Shown here piece after piece: positions 30,882 through 38,488 of a stretch of 48,843 nucleotides of DNA. The notes under the pieces are model-generated. The model made no database searches, had not been told where the DNA came from, and was given only the letters and a program-made list of their open reading frames with translations. Location: positions 1 through 48,843 of the forward strand of contig CADCUM010000018.1 of the NCBI GenBank assembly GCA_902805885.1. Direction: 5' to 3'. Numbering within the stretch: the stretch's first letter is position 1; each line of letters begins with the position of its first letter. The position numbers and the translations under genes were made by a program. Source of the stretch: an uncultured Nocardioides sp. Its GTDB lineage: Bacteria > Actinomycetota > Actinomycetes > Propionibacteriales > Nocardioidaceae.

Positions 30882-30925
30882 GATGCCCCGACCCACCTGA
30901 GCATCGAGACGGGACGCAGACGCCG

Positions 30926-31381
30926 ATGGCCTCCACACCGCCGGACCAGCAGACGACCCAGCACGACGGAGCAGCGGCTGGGGACGGGCACGCCCACGTC
31001 GAGCTCCGGCTCCCCGCCGAGGGCGTCTACGCCACGATCGTGCGGACGACCGCGGCCGGTCTGGCCGCCCGGCTGGACTTCACCATCGACGAGATCGAGG
31101 ACCTGAGGATCGCCATCGGCGAGGCGTCCGCCCTGGTCATGCCGCAGGCGGACCCCGAGTCCGACCTGGTCTGCCGGTTCCACCTCGGAGCCGGCTCGAT
31201 GACCGTCGAGCTGGAGACCGACGCGATCGACGAGCCGGACGCCGACCGCGACAGCTTCGCGTGGCAGGTCCTCGAGACCCTGGCGGAGGACGTCGACGCG
31301 GGCTCGAGCGGAGGGCGTTTCCGGACCCGGTTCACCATGAGGTCGCAGGTCGCTGCGGGGACGACGGGTGCCGAACGCTGA
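30926..31381 (+). CDS. Anti-sigma factor, RsbW/UsfX-like
   Basis: It has 151 residues. After a disordered start, the sequence LRLPAEGVYATIVRTTAAGLAAR and IDEIEDLRIAIGEASALVM matches the actinobacterial RsbW/UsfX group, whose Bergerat-fold ATPase domain binds SigF/SigB. The final segment (SFAWQVLETLAEDV) is also typical. It overlaps the sigma gene or ends just before it, depending on the start chosen, so the partner pair is coupled. No anti-anti-sigma gene is in the window. Confidence 0.85.
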   Translation: MASTPPDQQTTQHDGAAAGDGHAHVELRLPAEGVYATIVRTTAAGLAARLDFTIDEIEDLRIAIGEASALVMPQADPESDLVCRFHLGAGSMTVELETDAIDEPDADRDSFAWQVLETLAEDVDAGSSGGRFRTRFTMRSQVAAGTTGAER

Positions 31382-32210
31382 CATGGGCGCACACACGGGG
31401 GGACAGGCGGTGGACACCGCCGAGGACGAGATGCTGCCGGACCTCACCGGCTTCGAGCAGGTGCGGTCGCGCAGCTCGGCGCTGTTCGGCGTGCTGCAGG
31501 ACCACGACTGCCCGGCCATGGAGCGCGCCCTGGCTCGCGACGAGCTGGTGCACCTCCACCTGCCCCTCGTCGAGCACTGCGCCCGCCGGTTCCGCAACCG
31601 CGGCGAGCCGTTCGAGGACCTGGTCCAGGTGGGCACGATCGGCCTGATCAAGGCGGTGGACCGGTTCGAGACCGACCGGGGCGTGGAGTTCTCGACGTAC
31701 GCCACACCGACGGTCATCGGGGAGATCAAGCGCCACTTCCGCGACAAGGGCTGGGCGATCCGCGTGCCGCGTCGCCTCCAGGAGCTGCGGATGCAGATCG
31801 CGACCGCCACGGGCGAGCTCACCCAGCGGCTCGGCCGCTCCCCCACCCCGCGCGAGCTCGCCGAGGCGATCGGGTGCACGGTCGAGGAGATCATGGAGGG
31901 GATCGAGTCGAGCCACGCCTACGCGACGCTCTCGCTCGACGCCTCCGACGACGGCGACGACGGCCCGCCGAGCATGCTCGCCAGCCTGGGGATCCCGGAC
32001 GCGAACCTCGAGCACGTCGAGATCCGGGAGTCGATCAAGCCCCTCCTCGAGGGGCTGGGCGAGCGCGAGAAGCGCATCCTGCTGCTGCGGTTCTTCCGCA
32101 ACATGACCCAGTCGCAGATCGCCGAGGAGATCGGGGTGTCGCAGATGCACGTCTCCCGGCTGCTCTCACGGACCCTGGCCCAGCTGCGGGTCTCCCTCGA
32201 GTCGGACTAG
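31368..32210 (+). CDS. sigF: SigB/SigF/SigG-family RNA polymerase sigma factor
   Basis: Group 3 sigma factor for stress or developmental genes. It has 280 residues. Region 2 (HLPLVEHCARRFRNRGEPFEDLVQVGTIGLIKAVDRF), region 3 (FSTYATPTVIGEIKRHFRDKGW, VPRRLQEL) and region 4 (REKRILLLRFFRNMTQSQIAEEIGVSQMHVSRLL) are complete. The start is uncertain: GTG at 31368 overlaps the anti-sigma gene by 14 bases, while ATG at 31383 begins one base after its stop. The stop overlaps the stop of the convergent membrane gene by three bases. The paralogue letter is by analogy. Confidence 0.9.
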   Translation: MPNADMGAHTGGQAVDTAEDEMLPDLTGFEQVRSRSSALFGVLQDHDCPAMERALARDELVHLHLPLVEHCARRFRNRGEPFEDLVQVGTIGLIKAVDRFETDRGVEFSTYATPTVIGEIKRHFRDKGWAIRVPRRLQELRMQIATATGELTQRLGRSPTPRELAEAIGCTVEEIMEGIESSHAYATLSLDASDDGDDGPPSMLASLGIPDANLEHVEIRESIKPLLEGLGEREKRILLLRFFRNMTQSQIAEEIGVSQMHVSRLLSRTLAQLRVSLESD

Positions 32211-32611
32211 CGGTCCTCCAGGACGTCCACGCTGTCGGGGTGGAGCAGTCCCGCCACCACCACCGCGGCGAGCACCACCAGACCGACGGCGACGAGCGTG
32301 GTCGGCTCTCCCCGCAGGTTCCAGGCGAGTCCCAGCGCGATGAGCTGGGCGAGCAGGGCGGGACCACGTCCCCACCGCCGTCCCTGCCACAGCCCGAACG
32401 CGCTGAGGGCCAGCCCGAGGCCGGCTGCGACGAAGAACCCACCCGTGGTCAGGCCCATCGTCAGGCGGTCGCGATCCACGGACGCGAGCTCCAGCACGCC
32501 CAGGGCGAGCAGCAGGAACGCCTCGACCGCCACCAGGGAGGCCGCCGTGACCAGCGGTGGGGGTGCGGACGCGCCCCCCGGGGTACCGCCCGACGTATCG
32601 AGGTGTGACAT
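32207..32611 (-). CDS. Small hypothetical membrane protein (four helices)
   Basis: It has 134 residues and I do not recognise a named family. After a Gly/Pro-rich start there are four hydrophobic helices (LVTAASLVAVEAFLLLALG, GLTTGGFFVAAGLGLALSAF, ALLAQLIALGLAW, LVAVGLVVLAAVVVAGLLH). The pattern of short helices with the charged GRRWGRGP loop is common in actinobacterial membrane proteins. The ATG at 32611 follows TAGGCT by six bases. It is convergent with sigF; the stop codons overlap. Confidence 0.8.
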   Translation of the reverse strand: MSHLDTSGGTPGGASAPPPLVTAASLVAVEAFLLLALGVLELASVDRDRLTMGLTTGGFFVAAGLGLALSAFGLWQGRRWGRGPALLAQLIALGLAWNLRGEPTTLVAVGLVVLAAVVVAGLLHPDSVDVLEDR

Positions 32612-32617
32612 CGAACC

Positions 32618-32623
32618 AGCCTA
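32618..32623 (-). promoter_or_regulatory. -10 element TAGGCT, leaderless membrane-protein gene
   Basis: Minus-strand TAGGCT, six bases, then ATG. Confidence 0.55.
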
Positions 32624-32657
32624 GTTGTGACCGACATGACCACGATGGGGGGTTGTG

Positions 32658-32667
32658 TGAACGTTCA
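32658..32667. other. 10-bp perfect palindrome upstream of whiB1
   Basis: TGAACGTTCA, in the 211-base gap between the divergent membrane gene and whiB1. A possible protein-binding site; also note the weak CRP-like half-site TGTGA at 32625-32632. No regulator is assigned. Confidence 0.35.
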
Positions 32668-32723
32668 AGACTTGCGAGTCTGGACGCTGCGCTCGTGCGC
32701 GGACAGTGGCATGCGTCCGAACG

Positions 32724-32743
32724 GGGCCTGATCGACCAGGCCC
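32724..32743 (+). other. Hairpin in the long whiB1 leader region
   Basis: GGGCCTG, six bases, CAGGCCC: a perfect 7-bp stem about 80 bases before whiB1. A C-rich stretch follows rather than a U-tract. It could shape the leader or act as an attenuator. Confidence 0.4.
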
Positions 32744-32822
32744 GCACCCCACCACCAGCGCCCGGGCTCTGCTGATCGTCCGTACACAGCAACCGTGTAG
32801 TGAAAGAGGAAAACCCGCTCTC

Positions 32823-33074
32823 ATGGATTGGCGCAGCCGCTCTGCCTGCCTCGACGAGGACCCGGAGCTGTTCTTCCCGATCGGCAACACCGGCCCAGCG
32901 ATCCTCCAGATCGAGGAGGCGAAGCAGGTGTGCCGGCGCTGTGACGTGCGCGAGCAGTGCCTGGCCTGGGCTCTCGAGGCTGGTCAGGACCACGGCGTCT
33001 GGGGTGGCCTCAGCGAGGACGAGCGGCGCGCGCTGAAGCGGCGCTCCGCCCGGGCGCGCATCCGCACCGCCTGA
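32823..33074 (+). CDS. whiB1: WhiB1-type iron-sulfur regulator
   Basis: WhiB1 binds a nitric-oxide-sensitive [4Fe-4S] cluster and SigA region 4. It has 83 residues. The four cluster cysteines are C9, C37, C40 and C46, GVWGG is at 58-62, and the basic DNA-binding tail is RRALKRRSARARIRTA. The start MDWRSRSACLDEDPELFF matches WhiB1 closely. AAGAGG lies rather far (about 13 bases) before the ATG. It is convergent with pdtaS, its neighbour in mycobacteria too. Confidence 0.95.
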   Translation: MDWRSRSACLDEDPELFFPIGNTGPAILQIEEAKQVCRRCDVREQCLAWALEAGQDHGVWGGLSEDERRALKRRSARARIRTA

Positions 33075-33111
33075 CCGGCCCCTCCCCGCGTCGCTGCCCG
33101 AGCATCACGGC

Positions 33112-34587
33112 TCAGGCCAGCGGTACGTCCACCTGCACCCGGGCGCCGACTCCCGCTCGTCCGGCACCGATCTCGAAGGTCCCGCCGAGCTCGGACTCGA
33201 CCAGCGTCTGGACGATCGAGAGCCCGAGCTGGTGGGACGAGGTGACGTCGAAGCCGACGGGCAGTCCCCGGCCGTCGTCCTCGACCACGAGGTGGAGCCG
33301 ACCGACGATGTGTCGCGCGGTCACGACCACGCGACCGGGCTCCTCGGGCCCGCGGTCGGCGAAGCCGTGCTCGACCGCGTTCTGCAGCACCTCCGTCAGG
33401 ACCATGGCGAGGGCGGTCGCGTGCTCGGAGGCGAGGGGCCCGAACACCCCCTCCCGGACGACCCGCACCGGCGCCTCGACACCGCTCACGTCGACCACCA
33501 TGGCGCCGAGCCGGTCCGCCACCGCGTCGAAGTCGACGGTCTCCTCGACCGCGTGGCTCAGGGTCTCGTGGACGATCGCGATGGTCCCGACCCGACGCAC
33601 CGCCTCCTCCAGCGCGGCGCGCGCGTCCTCCGCCTGCGTGCGACGCGCCTGGAGGCGGAGCAGCGCGGCCACGGTCTGGAGGTTGTTCTTCACCCGGTGG
33701 TGGATCTCGCGGATCGTCACGTCCTTGGTGACCAGCTCGCGGTCGCGGCGCCGCAGGTCGGAGACGTCCCGCACCAGCAGGAGCGCTCCGCTGCGGTCCC
33801 CCTGGGGGCGTAGCGGGATGCTGCGCACGATCAGGGTGACCTCGTCCGACCCCACCTCCGCGTCGCGGCTCGCCCGTCCACCCAGGACCGCGCTGAGGGT
33901 CTCCTCGTCGGGGCGGCGCCGTACCGGCACCAGCTCCCGGGTCAGGTCGGCCAGCACGAGCCCGGTCAGGTCACCGTGCAGCCCGAGGCGTCGGTAGGCC
34001 GACAGTGCGTTGGGGCTCGCGTACGCCACCTTGCCGGCCGGGTCGAGCCGGACGAAGCCGTCACCCACCCGGGGCGAGTCGGCGTGGTCGCTGCGCGGAC
34101 CCGGCTGGGGGAAGTACCCGGAGGCGATCATCCGGGTGAGGTCGCCTGCGGTCTGCAGGTAGCTCAGCTCCAGCCGGCTCGGCGTGCGGATCCCGAGGAG
34201 GTTGGTGCTCCGGGCGATCGCGGCGATGACCCGGGCGCCACGCCGTACGGGGATCACCTCGACCCGCACCGGGACGTCGTCACGCCACTCCGGGTCCCCC
34301 TCCCGCACCAGCCGGCCCAGCTCGAACGCCTCGTCCAGCATCCGGCGCCGGCCCACCGGCACGAACGTCCCGTGCACGTCGTCCACGAGGGCCGTGGGGC
34401 CCGTGGTGGGACGCATCTGCCCGCCCGCCCACCACCCCTTGCCCTCGGCGTCGGGCAGCCACAGCACGAGGTCGGCGAAGGACAGGTCGGCGAGGACCTG
34501 CCAGTCGGCCATCAGCAGCTGCAGCCACGCCACGTCCTCGCCGTCGAGGTCGGTGTGCGCTCGCACGAGCTCCTGGAGGGACGGCAC
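33112..34587 (-). CDS. pdtaS: Cytosolic sensor histidine kinase PdtaS
   Basis: Partner of the RNA-binding antiterminator PdtaR in mycobacteria. It has 491 residues. N-terminal GAF domain (about 20-150), PAS domain (about 175-275), HisKA_2 dimerisation domain with the His pair at 296-297 in REIHHRVKNNLQ, and HATPase with N-box NAVEHGF (about 403-409) and G-box EDDGRGLP (436-443). There is no membrane segment. The GTG at 34587 follows TAGGCT by seven bases; the open frame continues far upstream, but this is a shadow of opposite-strand genes. PdtaR is not in the window. Confidence 0.92.
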   Translation of the reverse strand: MPSLQELVRAHTDLDGEDVAWLQLLMADWQVLADLSFADLVLWLPDAEGKGWWAGGQMRPTTGPTALVDDVHGTFVPVGRRRMLDEAFELGRLVREGDPEWRDDVPVRVEVIPVRRGARVIAAIARSTNLLGIRTPSRLELSYLQTAGDLTRMIASGYFPQPGPRSDHADSPRVGDGFVRLDPAGKVAYASPNALSAYRRLGLHGDLTGLVLADLTRELVPVRRRPDEETLSAVLGGRASRDAEVGSDEVTLIVRSIPLRPQGDRSGALLLVRDVSDLRRRDRELVTKDVTIREIHHRVKNNLQTVAALLRLQARRTQAEDARAALEEAVRRVGTIAIVHETLSHAVEETVDFDAVADRLGAMVVDVSGVEAPVRVVREGVFGPLASEHATALAMVLTEVLQNAVEHGFADRGPEEPGRVVVTARHIVGRLHLVVEDDGRGLPVGFDVTSSHQLGLSIVQTLVESELGGTFEIGAGRAGVGARVQVDVPLA

Positions 34588-34594
34588 CCGGCCC

Positions 34595-34600
34595 AGCCTA
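34595..34600 (-). promoter_or_regulatory. -10 element TAGGCT, leaderless pdtaS
   Basis: Minus-strand TAGGCT, seven bases, then GTG. It fixes the pdtaS start in an otherwise endless open frame. Confidence 0.5.
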
Positions 34601-34665
34601 GGGCCGCCGGAGCCGCCGGCAGCCCAGCCTGGGGTCGACCCCCGGTTGCTGGCAGGATGACCGGC

Positions 34666-35511
34666 ATGTCTCGGGCGTACTGGCAGGAGGTGCAGAGCAC
34701 CGACTACGAGGTCCCCTCCGACCGGCCGCTCGGCGACCTCACCGCCGAGCTCACGACCATGCTGGGCTCGGTGGAGCCGGAGGTGCGCGACGGCACGGCG
34801 TACCCCGCACTGGCCACCTGGATCGACCGCGGGGTGTACGACGACCTGCTCCGCGGCCTCGGCGACGGGATGGTCGCCGGGCTCGAGGCAGGCCTCGGCG
34901 AGACGGGCACGGACACGGTGTTCCGGCGCAGCTTCAGCGCCCTGGTCCTGGCCGAGTGCCTGGCCCGCGACAACGAGCGCCACCTGCTCCCGGACACCCA
35001 GGTGCTGGAGTGGGGCGACCGGCTGGCGACGTGGTTCCTCCGGGAGCAGGACACGCGTGGCTTCGTCCCGGGCAAGGGCTGGGCGCACGCCGTCGCACAC
35101 GGCGCGGACGCCGTCGGGGTGCTCGGCCGGTCCCCTCACCTGGGCGCTCCGGAGCTGACCGTGCTGCTCGACGTGCTCGCCGAGCGGCTCGTCGTCGCGA
35201 CGTCCGAGCCGCTCCGCGCCGGCGAGCCGGACCGGATGGCCGCAGCCACCATGCGCATCCTGCGCCGCGACCTGGTCCCCATCGGCGACCTGGAGCCGTG
35301 GGCCCACCGCATCGGGGCCGCCGCCAACGCCTACGGCCACGCCGGGGCCGCCGACCCGTTCACCTCCACCGCCCTCCCCCAGTCCTTCCTGCGAGCGCTC
35401 TTCGTCCAGCTCTCCCTCGCCCCGGGGGCCCCGGCGGTGCGCCCCGACCTGCTGCTCGTCCTCATCGACGCGCTGCGCGCCACGAACGCGCCGTTCCTCG
35501 CGGCCGACTAG
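34666..35511 (+). CDS. DUF2785-family protein
   Basis: It has 281 residues from the ATG at 34666, which has AGGA eight bases upstream; an in-frame ATG three codons earlier lacks one. It is predicted to be helical and soluble, with a repeated, armadillo-like look (VFRRSFSALVLAECLARDN, GKGWAHAVAHGADAVGVLGR). GKGWAHAVAHGADA is the recognisable core of DUF2785, whose function is not known. The stop codon of this gene lies within the -10 of the ThDP gene behind it. Confidence 0.82.
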   Translation: MSRAYWQEVQSTDYEVPSDRPLGDLTAELTTMLGSVEPEVRDGTAYPALATWIDRGVYDDLLRGLGDGMVAGLEAGLGETGTDTVFRRSFSALVLAECLARDNERHLLPDTQVLEWGDRLATWFLREQDTRGFVPGKGWAHAVAHGADAVGVLGRSPHLGAPELTVLLDVLAERLVVATSEPLRAGEPDRMAAATMRILRRDLVPIGDLEPWAHRIGAAANAYGHAGAADPFTSTALPQSFLRALFVQLSLAPGAPAVRPDLLLVLIDALRATNAPFLAAD

Positions 35512-35514
35512 CCT
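35509..35514 (+). promoter_or_regulatory. -10 element TAGCCT, leaderless ThDP-enzyme gene
   Basis: TAGCCT overlaps the TAG stop of the DUF2785 gene, and the ATG follows six bases later. Confidence 0.5.
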
Positions 35515-35520
35515 CGCGAC

Positions 35521-37242
35521 ATGACGACTGACACGGGCCCCGGGACCGGCCCTGAGACGGGCGGCGCGACGGGCGACGCGACGGGCAGCCGGGAGATCGC
35601 CGGCCACAGCGGCGAGCTCGCCGTGCAGGTGGCCCGGGCCCACGGAGTCGAGACGATCTTCACCCTCTCCGGCGCCCACGTGTTCCCGATGTACGACGGC
35701 GCGGTGAAGGCGGACCCGCCGATGCGCCTCCTCGACGTGCGGCACGAGCAGACCGCCGCCTTCGCCGCGGAGGCGACCGGCAAGCTGACCCGGGTGCCCG
35801 GGCTCGCGGTCCTCACCGCGGGGCCGGGAGTCACCAACGGCATCAGCGCGATCGCCCAGGCCCAGTTCGCCGGGTCCCCGATGGTCGTGGTGGGTGGCCG
35901 CGCGCCCCAGAACCGCTGGGGCAGCGGCTCGCTGCAGGAGCTCGACCAGCCGCCGATGATCGCGCCGGTCGCGAAGTCCGCCCGCACGCTTCCGACCGCC
36001 GGCGACGTCCTCGGCGGGATGCACGAGGCGTTCACGCTGGCCCGGTCCTCCCACCGCGGCCCGGTGTTCGTCGACGTCCCGATGGACGAGTTCTTCGGAT
36101 CGGCCGGCGGGGTCGTCCCGGAGGTCGCGACCGACCGGCTGGAGCCGGATCCCGAGGCGGTGGCCGCGGTCGCCCGGCTGCTCGCGGAGGCCCGCCGACC
36201 CGTCCTGGTCCTCGGCACCGACGTGTGGGCGGACCACGCGGAGGAGGCCGCCCTGCGGCTCGTCGAGGACCTCGGCCTCCCGACCCTCACCAACGGCATG
36301 GGTCGCGGCGTGGTCCCCGGAGGGCACCCCCGCCTGGTCACCAAGGCACGCGGCGCCGCGCTCTCGGGCGCGGACCTCGTCGTCGTCGTCGGGACGCCCC
36401 TGGACTTCCGCCTCGGGTACGGCGTCTTCGGCGGGCCCGACAAGAACCCCGAGGGTGCCTTCGCCAAGGTGGTGCACGTCGCCGACTCCCCCGGCCAGGT
36501 CGCCGGCCACGCGGAGCTCGCCGCGTCGGTCTCCGGGGACCTGACCCTGGTGCTGGAGGCCATCCAGGCGGCGGTGGAGCGCGGGCCGCGGCCGGACTGG
36601 TCGACCTGGGCCGACGGCCTCTCCGACCACGTGCGCGCGGCGGCCGCCCGCGACGCCGAGCTGCTGCGCGCGGAGGCGGACCCGATCCACCCGGCCCGCA
36701 TCTACGGCGAGCTGGTGCCCCGGCTCGCCGAGGACTCCGTGGTGATCGGCGACGGCGGCGACTTCGTGTCCTTCGCCGGCAAGTACGTCGAGCCGAAGCG
36801 TCCCGGCGGCTGGCTCGACCCCGGCCCCTACGGCTGCCTCGGCGCCGGGCTCGGTGCCGCGATCGCGGCGCGCCTCGCGCGACCGTCGGCCCAGGTCACC
36901 CTCCTCCTCGGGGACGGGGCGGCGGGCTTCTCGCTCATGGACGTCGACACGCTCGTCCGCCACGACCTGCCGGTCGTCATGGTGATGGGCAACAACTCGG
37001 CCTGGGGCCTGGAGAAGGGCCCCATGCAGATGCTCTACGGCTACGACGTGATCGCCGACCTCGGCCAGCGCACGCCGTACGACGACGTGGTGAAGGCCCT
37101 GGGCGGCGCCGGCGAGACCGTCACGGACCCGCGCCAGATCGGTCCGGCGCTGGACCGCGCGTACGACGCGGGCGTGCCCTACCTCGTCAACGTCATCACC
37201 GACGTGGAGGCGGCCTACCCGCGCTCGACGTTCGGGATCTGA
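35521..37242 (+). CDS. ThDP-dependent enzyme, acetolactate synthase large-subunit-like
   Basis: It has 573 residues with the three domains of the POX/AHAS family: the Pyr domain has the catalytic Glu76 in VRHEQTAAFAAEA; the PP domain has GDGAAGFSLMD (464-474) and NN at 491-492. The first 24 residues are Thr/Gly-rich and disordered. No small subunit (ilvN) or other branched-chain gene is nearby, so it may be an IlvG-like or oxalyl-CoA/benzaldehyde-lyase-type enzyme rather than the main acetolactate synthase; sequence alone does not decide. It is followed eight bases later by a GNAT gene. Confidence 0.85.
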   Translation: MTTDTGPGTGPETGGATGDATGSREIAGHSGELAVQVARAHGVETIFTLSGAHVFPMYDGAVKADPPMRLLDVRHEQTAAFAAEATGKLTRVPGLAVLTAGPGVTNGISAIAQAQFAGSPMVVVGGRAPQNRWGSGSLQELDQPPMIAPVAKSARTLPTAGDVLGGMHEAFTLARSSHRGPVFVDVPMDEFFGSAGGVVPEVATDRLEPDPEAVAAVARLLAEARRPVLVLGTDVWADHAEEAALRLVEDLGLPTLTNGMGRGVVPGGHPRLVTKARGAALSGADLVVVVGTPLDFRLGYGVFGGPDKNPEGAFAKVVHVADSPGQVAGHAELAASVSGDLTLVLEAIQAAVERGPRPDWSTWADGLSDHVRAAAARDAELLRAEADPIHPARIYGELVPRLAEDSVVIGDGGDFVSFAGKYVEPKRPGGWLDPGPYGCLGAGLGAAIAARLARPSAQVTLLLGDGAAGFSLMDVDTLVRHDLPVVMVMGNNSAWGLEKGPMQMLYGYDVIADLGQRTPYDDVVKALGGAGETVTDPRQIGPALDRAYDAGVPYLVNVITDVEAAYPRSTFGI

Positions 37243-37249
37243 GCGGGCC

Positions 37250-37729
37250 GTGGAGCTGCGCCGCATCAGCCGGGCCGAGCACGCCGACGCCGGCGCGGTG
37301 TGCGTGGCGGCGTACGAGCCGTTCCTCACCACGGCCGAGGACTTCTACCGCCAGCGGCTGGCCGACGTCGGGCGGCGCGACATCGAGGCTCAGGTGTGGG
37401 TCGCGGTCGACGGCGGGACGGTCCTCGGCTGCGTGACCCACTGCCCACGCGGGTCCGCGTGGCGGGAGGTCGCGCGGGACGGCGAGGGCGAGTTCCGGAT
37501 GCTCGCCGTGCACCCGGACGCCCGCGGCCGGGGCGTCGGGACCGCCCTCACCAGGCTGTGCGAGGACCTGGCGCGCGAGGACGGGGCGACCGGCATGGTC
37601 CTGTCGTCCCTCTCCGAGATGGCCGCAGCCCACTCGATCTACACGAGGCTGGGCTACACCCGGCAGCCGGAGCGCGACTGGGACCCGGTCCCCGGGGTGC
37701 ACCTCATCGCCTTCGGCAAGCCGCTCTGA
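37250..37729 (+). CDS. GNAT-family N-acetyltransferase
   Basis: It has 159 residues. The acetyl-CoA motif is FRMLAVHPDARGRGVGTAL (82-100); the later AAAHSIYTRLGYTRQPERD is the usual GNAT C-terminal strand. Starts with GTG at 37250, eight bases after the ThDP gene, so likely co-transcribed. The substrate is unknown; a small molecule linked to the ThDP enzyme is possible. Confidence 0.88.
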   Translation: MELRRISRAEHADAGAVCVAAYEPFLTTAEDFYRQRLADVGRRDIEAQVWVAVDGGTVLGCVTHCPRGSAWREVARDGEGEFRMLAVHPDARGRGVGTALTRLCEDLAREDGATGMVLSSLSEMAAAHSIYTRLGYTRQPERDWDPVPGVHLIAFGKPL

Positions 37730-37863
37730 GTCAGCCGCGCGCAGAGCTCACCGATGTCCCGCCGGTGGCTCCATCGCGACAGTCCTCGTGCTCAGGTCTG
37801 GTAGACGTGTGACCGGCACTCAGGTCGCCGCACCGACAACGATCTCCTTCGAGAGGCTCCGCC

Positions 37864-38244
37864 ATGGCGCAGACCCCGACCACCACCACGCTGTCGTACG
37901 TCGTCGGTGAGGAGGACACGGCGGCGGCCGTCGGCAGCGGCACCCTGCCGGTCCTCGGCACCCCGCGGCTGCTGGCCTGGCTCGAGGCGGCGACCTGCGC
38001 GGCGGTCGAGCCGACCCTCCCCGCGGGGTCGACCAGCGTCGGGACCCGCGTGCAGGTCGACCACCTGGTCGCCTCCCCCGTGGGGGCCGAGGTCGAGGTG
38101 AGCGCCTCGTCGTCGTACGTCGACGGCCGGCTCCACCGCTTCACGGTGTCCGCGCGGCACACCGGGGACGGCAAGGTGGTGGCCGCCGGGGAGATCACCC
38201 GCGTCGTGGTCGACGCCGAGAGGTTCCTCGCCCGCCTGCGCTGA
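37864..38244 (+). CDS. Hotdog-fold thioesterase, FlK-like
   Basis: It has 126 residues. The pattern LGTPRLLAWLEAATCAAVEPTL, GTRVQVDHLVASPVGAEVEV and GRLHRFTVSA matches the FlK (fluoroacetyl-CoA thioesterase) group of hotdog proteins, which hydrolyse acyl-CoA. The real substrate is unknown; fluoroacetyl-CoA activity is not implied. GAGAGG lies seven bases before the ATG. The 134-base gap before it has no clear promoter. Confidence 0.8.
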   Translation: MAQTPTTTTLSYVVGEEDTAAAVGSGTLPVLGTPRLLAWLEAATCAAVEPTLPAGSTSVGTRVQVDHLVASPVGAEVEVSASSSYVDGRLHRFTVSARHTGDGKVVAAGEITRVVVDAERFLARLR

Positions 38245-38278
38245 GGCGCTCATGGCCTGCAGCGGCCCGGAAGCAGCG

Positions 38279-38306
38279 AACCCCCGGCCGGCTCGGCTCG
38301 GGGGTT
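38279..38306. terminator. Bidirectional terminator between thioesterase and bL37 genes
   Basis: AACCCCCG (38279-38286) pairs perfectly with CGGGGGTT (38299-38306). It lies 34 bases after the thioesterase stop and 14 bases after the bL37 stop on the other strand, so it can serve both convergent genes. Confidence 0.75.
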
Positions 38307-38320
38307 CGGTGTCGTTGCGC

Positions 38321-38395
38321 TCAGGCGTTGGGGCGCTTGCCGTGGTTCGCGCCCTTCTTCTTGCGAGCGCGGCGCTTGCGGCCGGTCTTGCCCAT
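38321..38395 (-). CDS. Ribosomal protein bL37 (24 residues)
   Basis: A tiny very basic protein that begins MGKTGRKRRARKKKG and ends NHGKRPNA. It matches the actinobacterial bL37, a small protein bound to the 50S subunit. The ATG at 38395 has a perfect GGAGG five bases upstream, and a terminator follows. Such a gene is easily missed by gene callers. It lies beside rshA/sigH. Confidence 0.9.
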   Translation of the reverse strand: MGKTGRKRRARKKKGANHGKRPNA

Positions 38396-38488
38396 GGTGT
38401 CCTCCAGTCCTTGCGGCCCGGACGGGCCTGATCGGACGATTCTCTCAAACCCGCGCCGCCGGAGGCGAATCGGGCCGCCGGAGCGTCC

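Noticed and set aside
30860..30925. SigF-dependent (GTTT/GGGTA) promoter before the RsbW-like gene
   Set aside because: No GTTT element at the required spacing; only a generic TAGGGT is present.
34588..37332. Upstream extension of the PdtaS frame to about 1400 residues
   Set aside because: The extra part is antisense to the DUF2785, ThDP and GNAT genes. The kinase proper starts at the GTG at 34587, supported by its -10.
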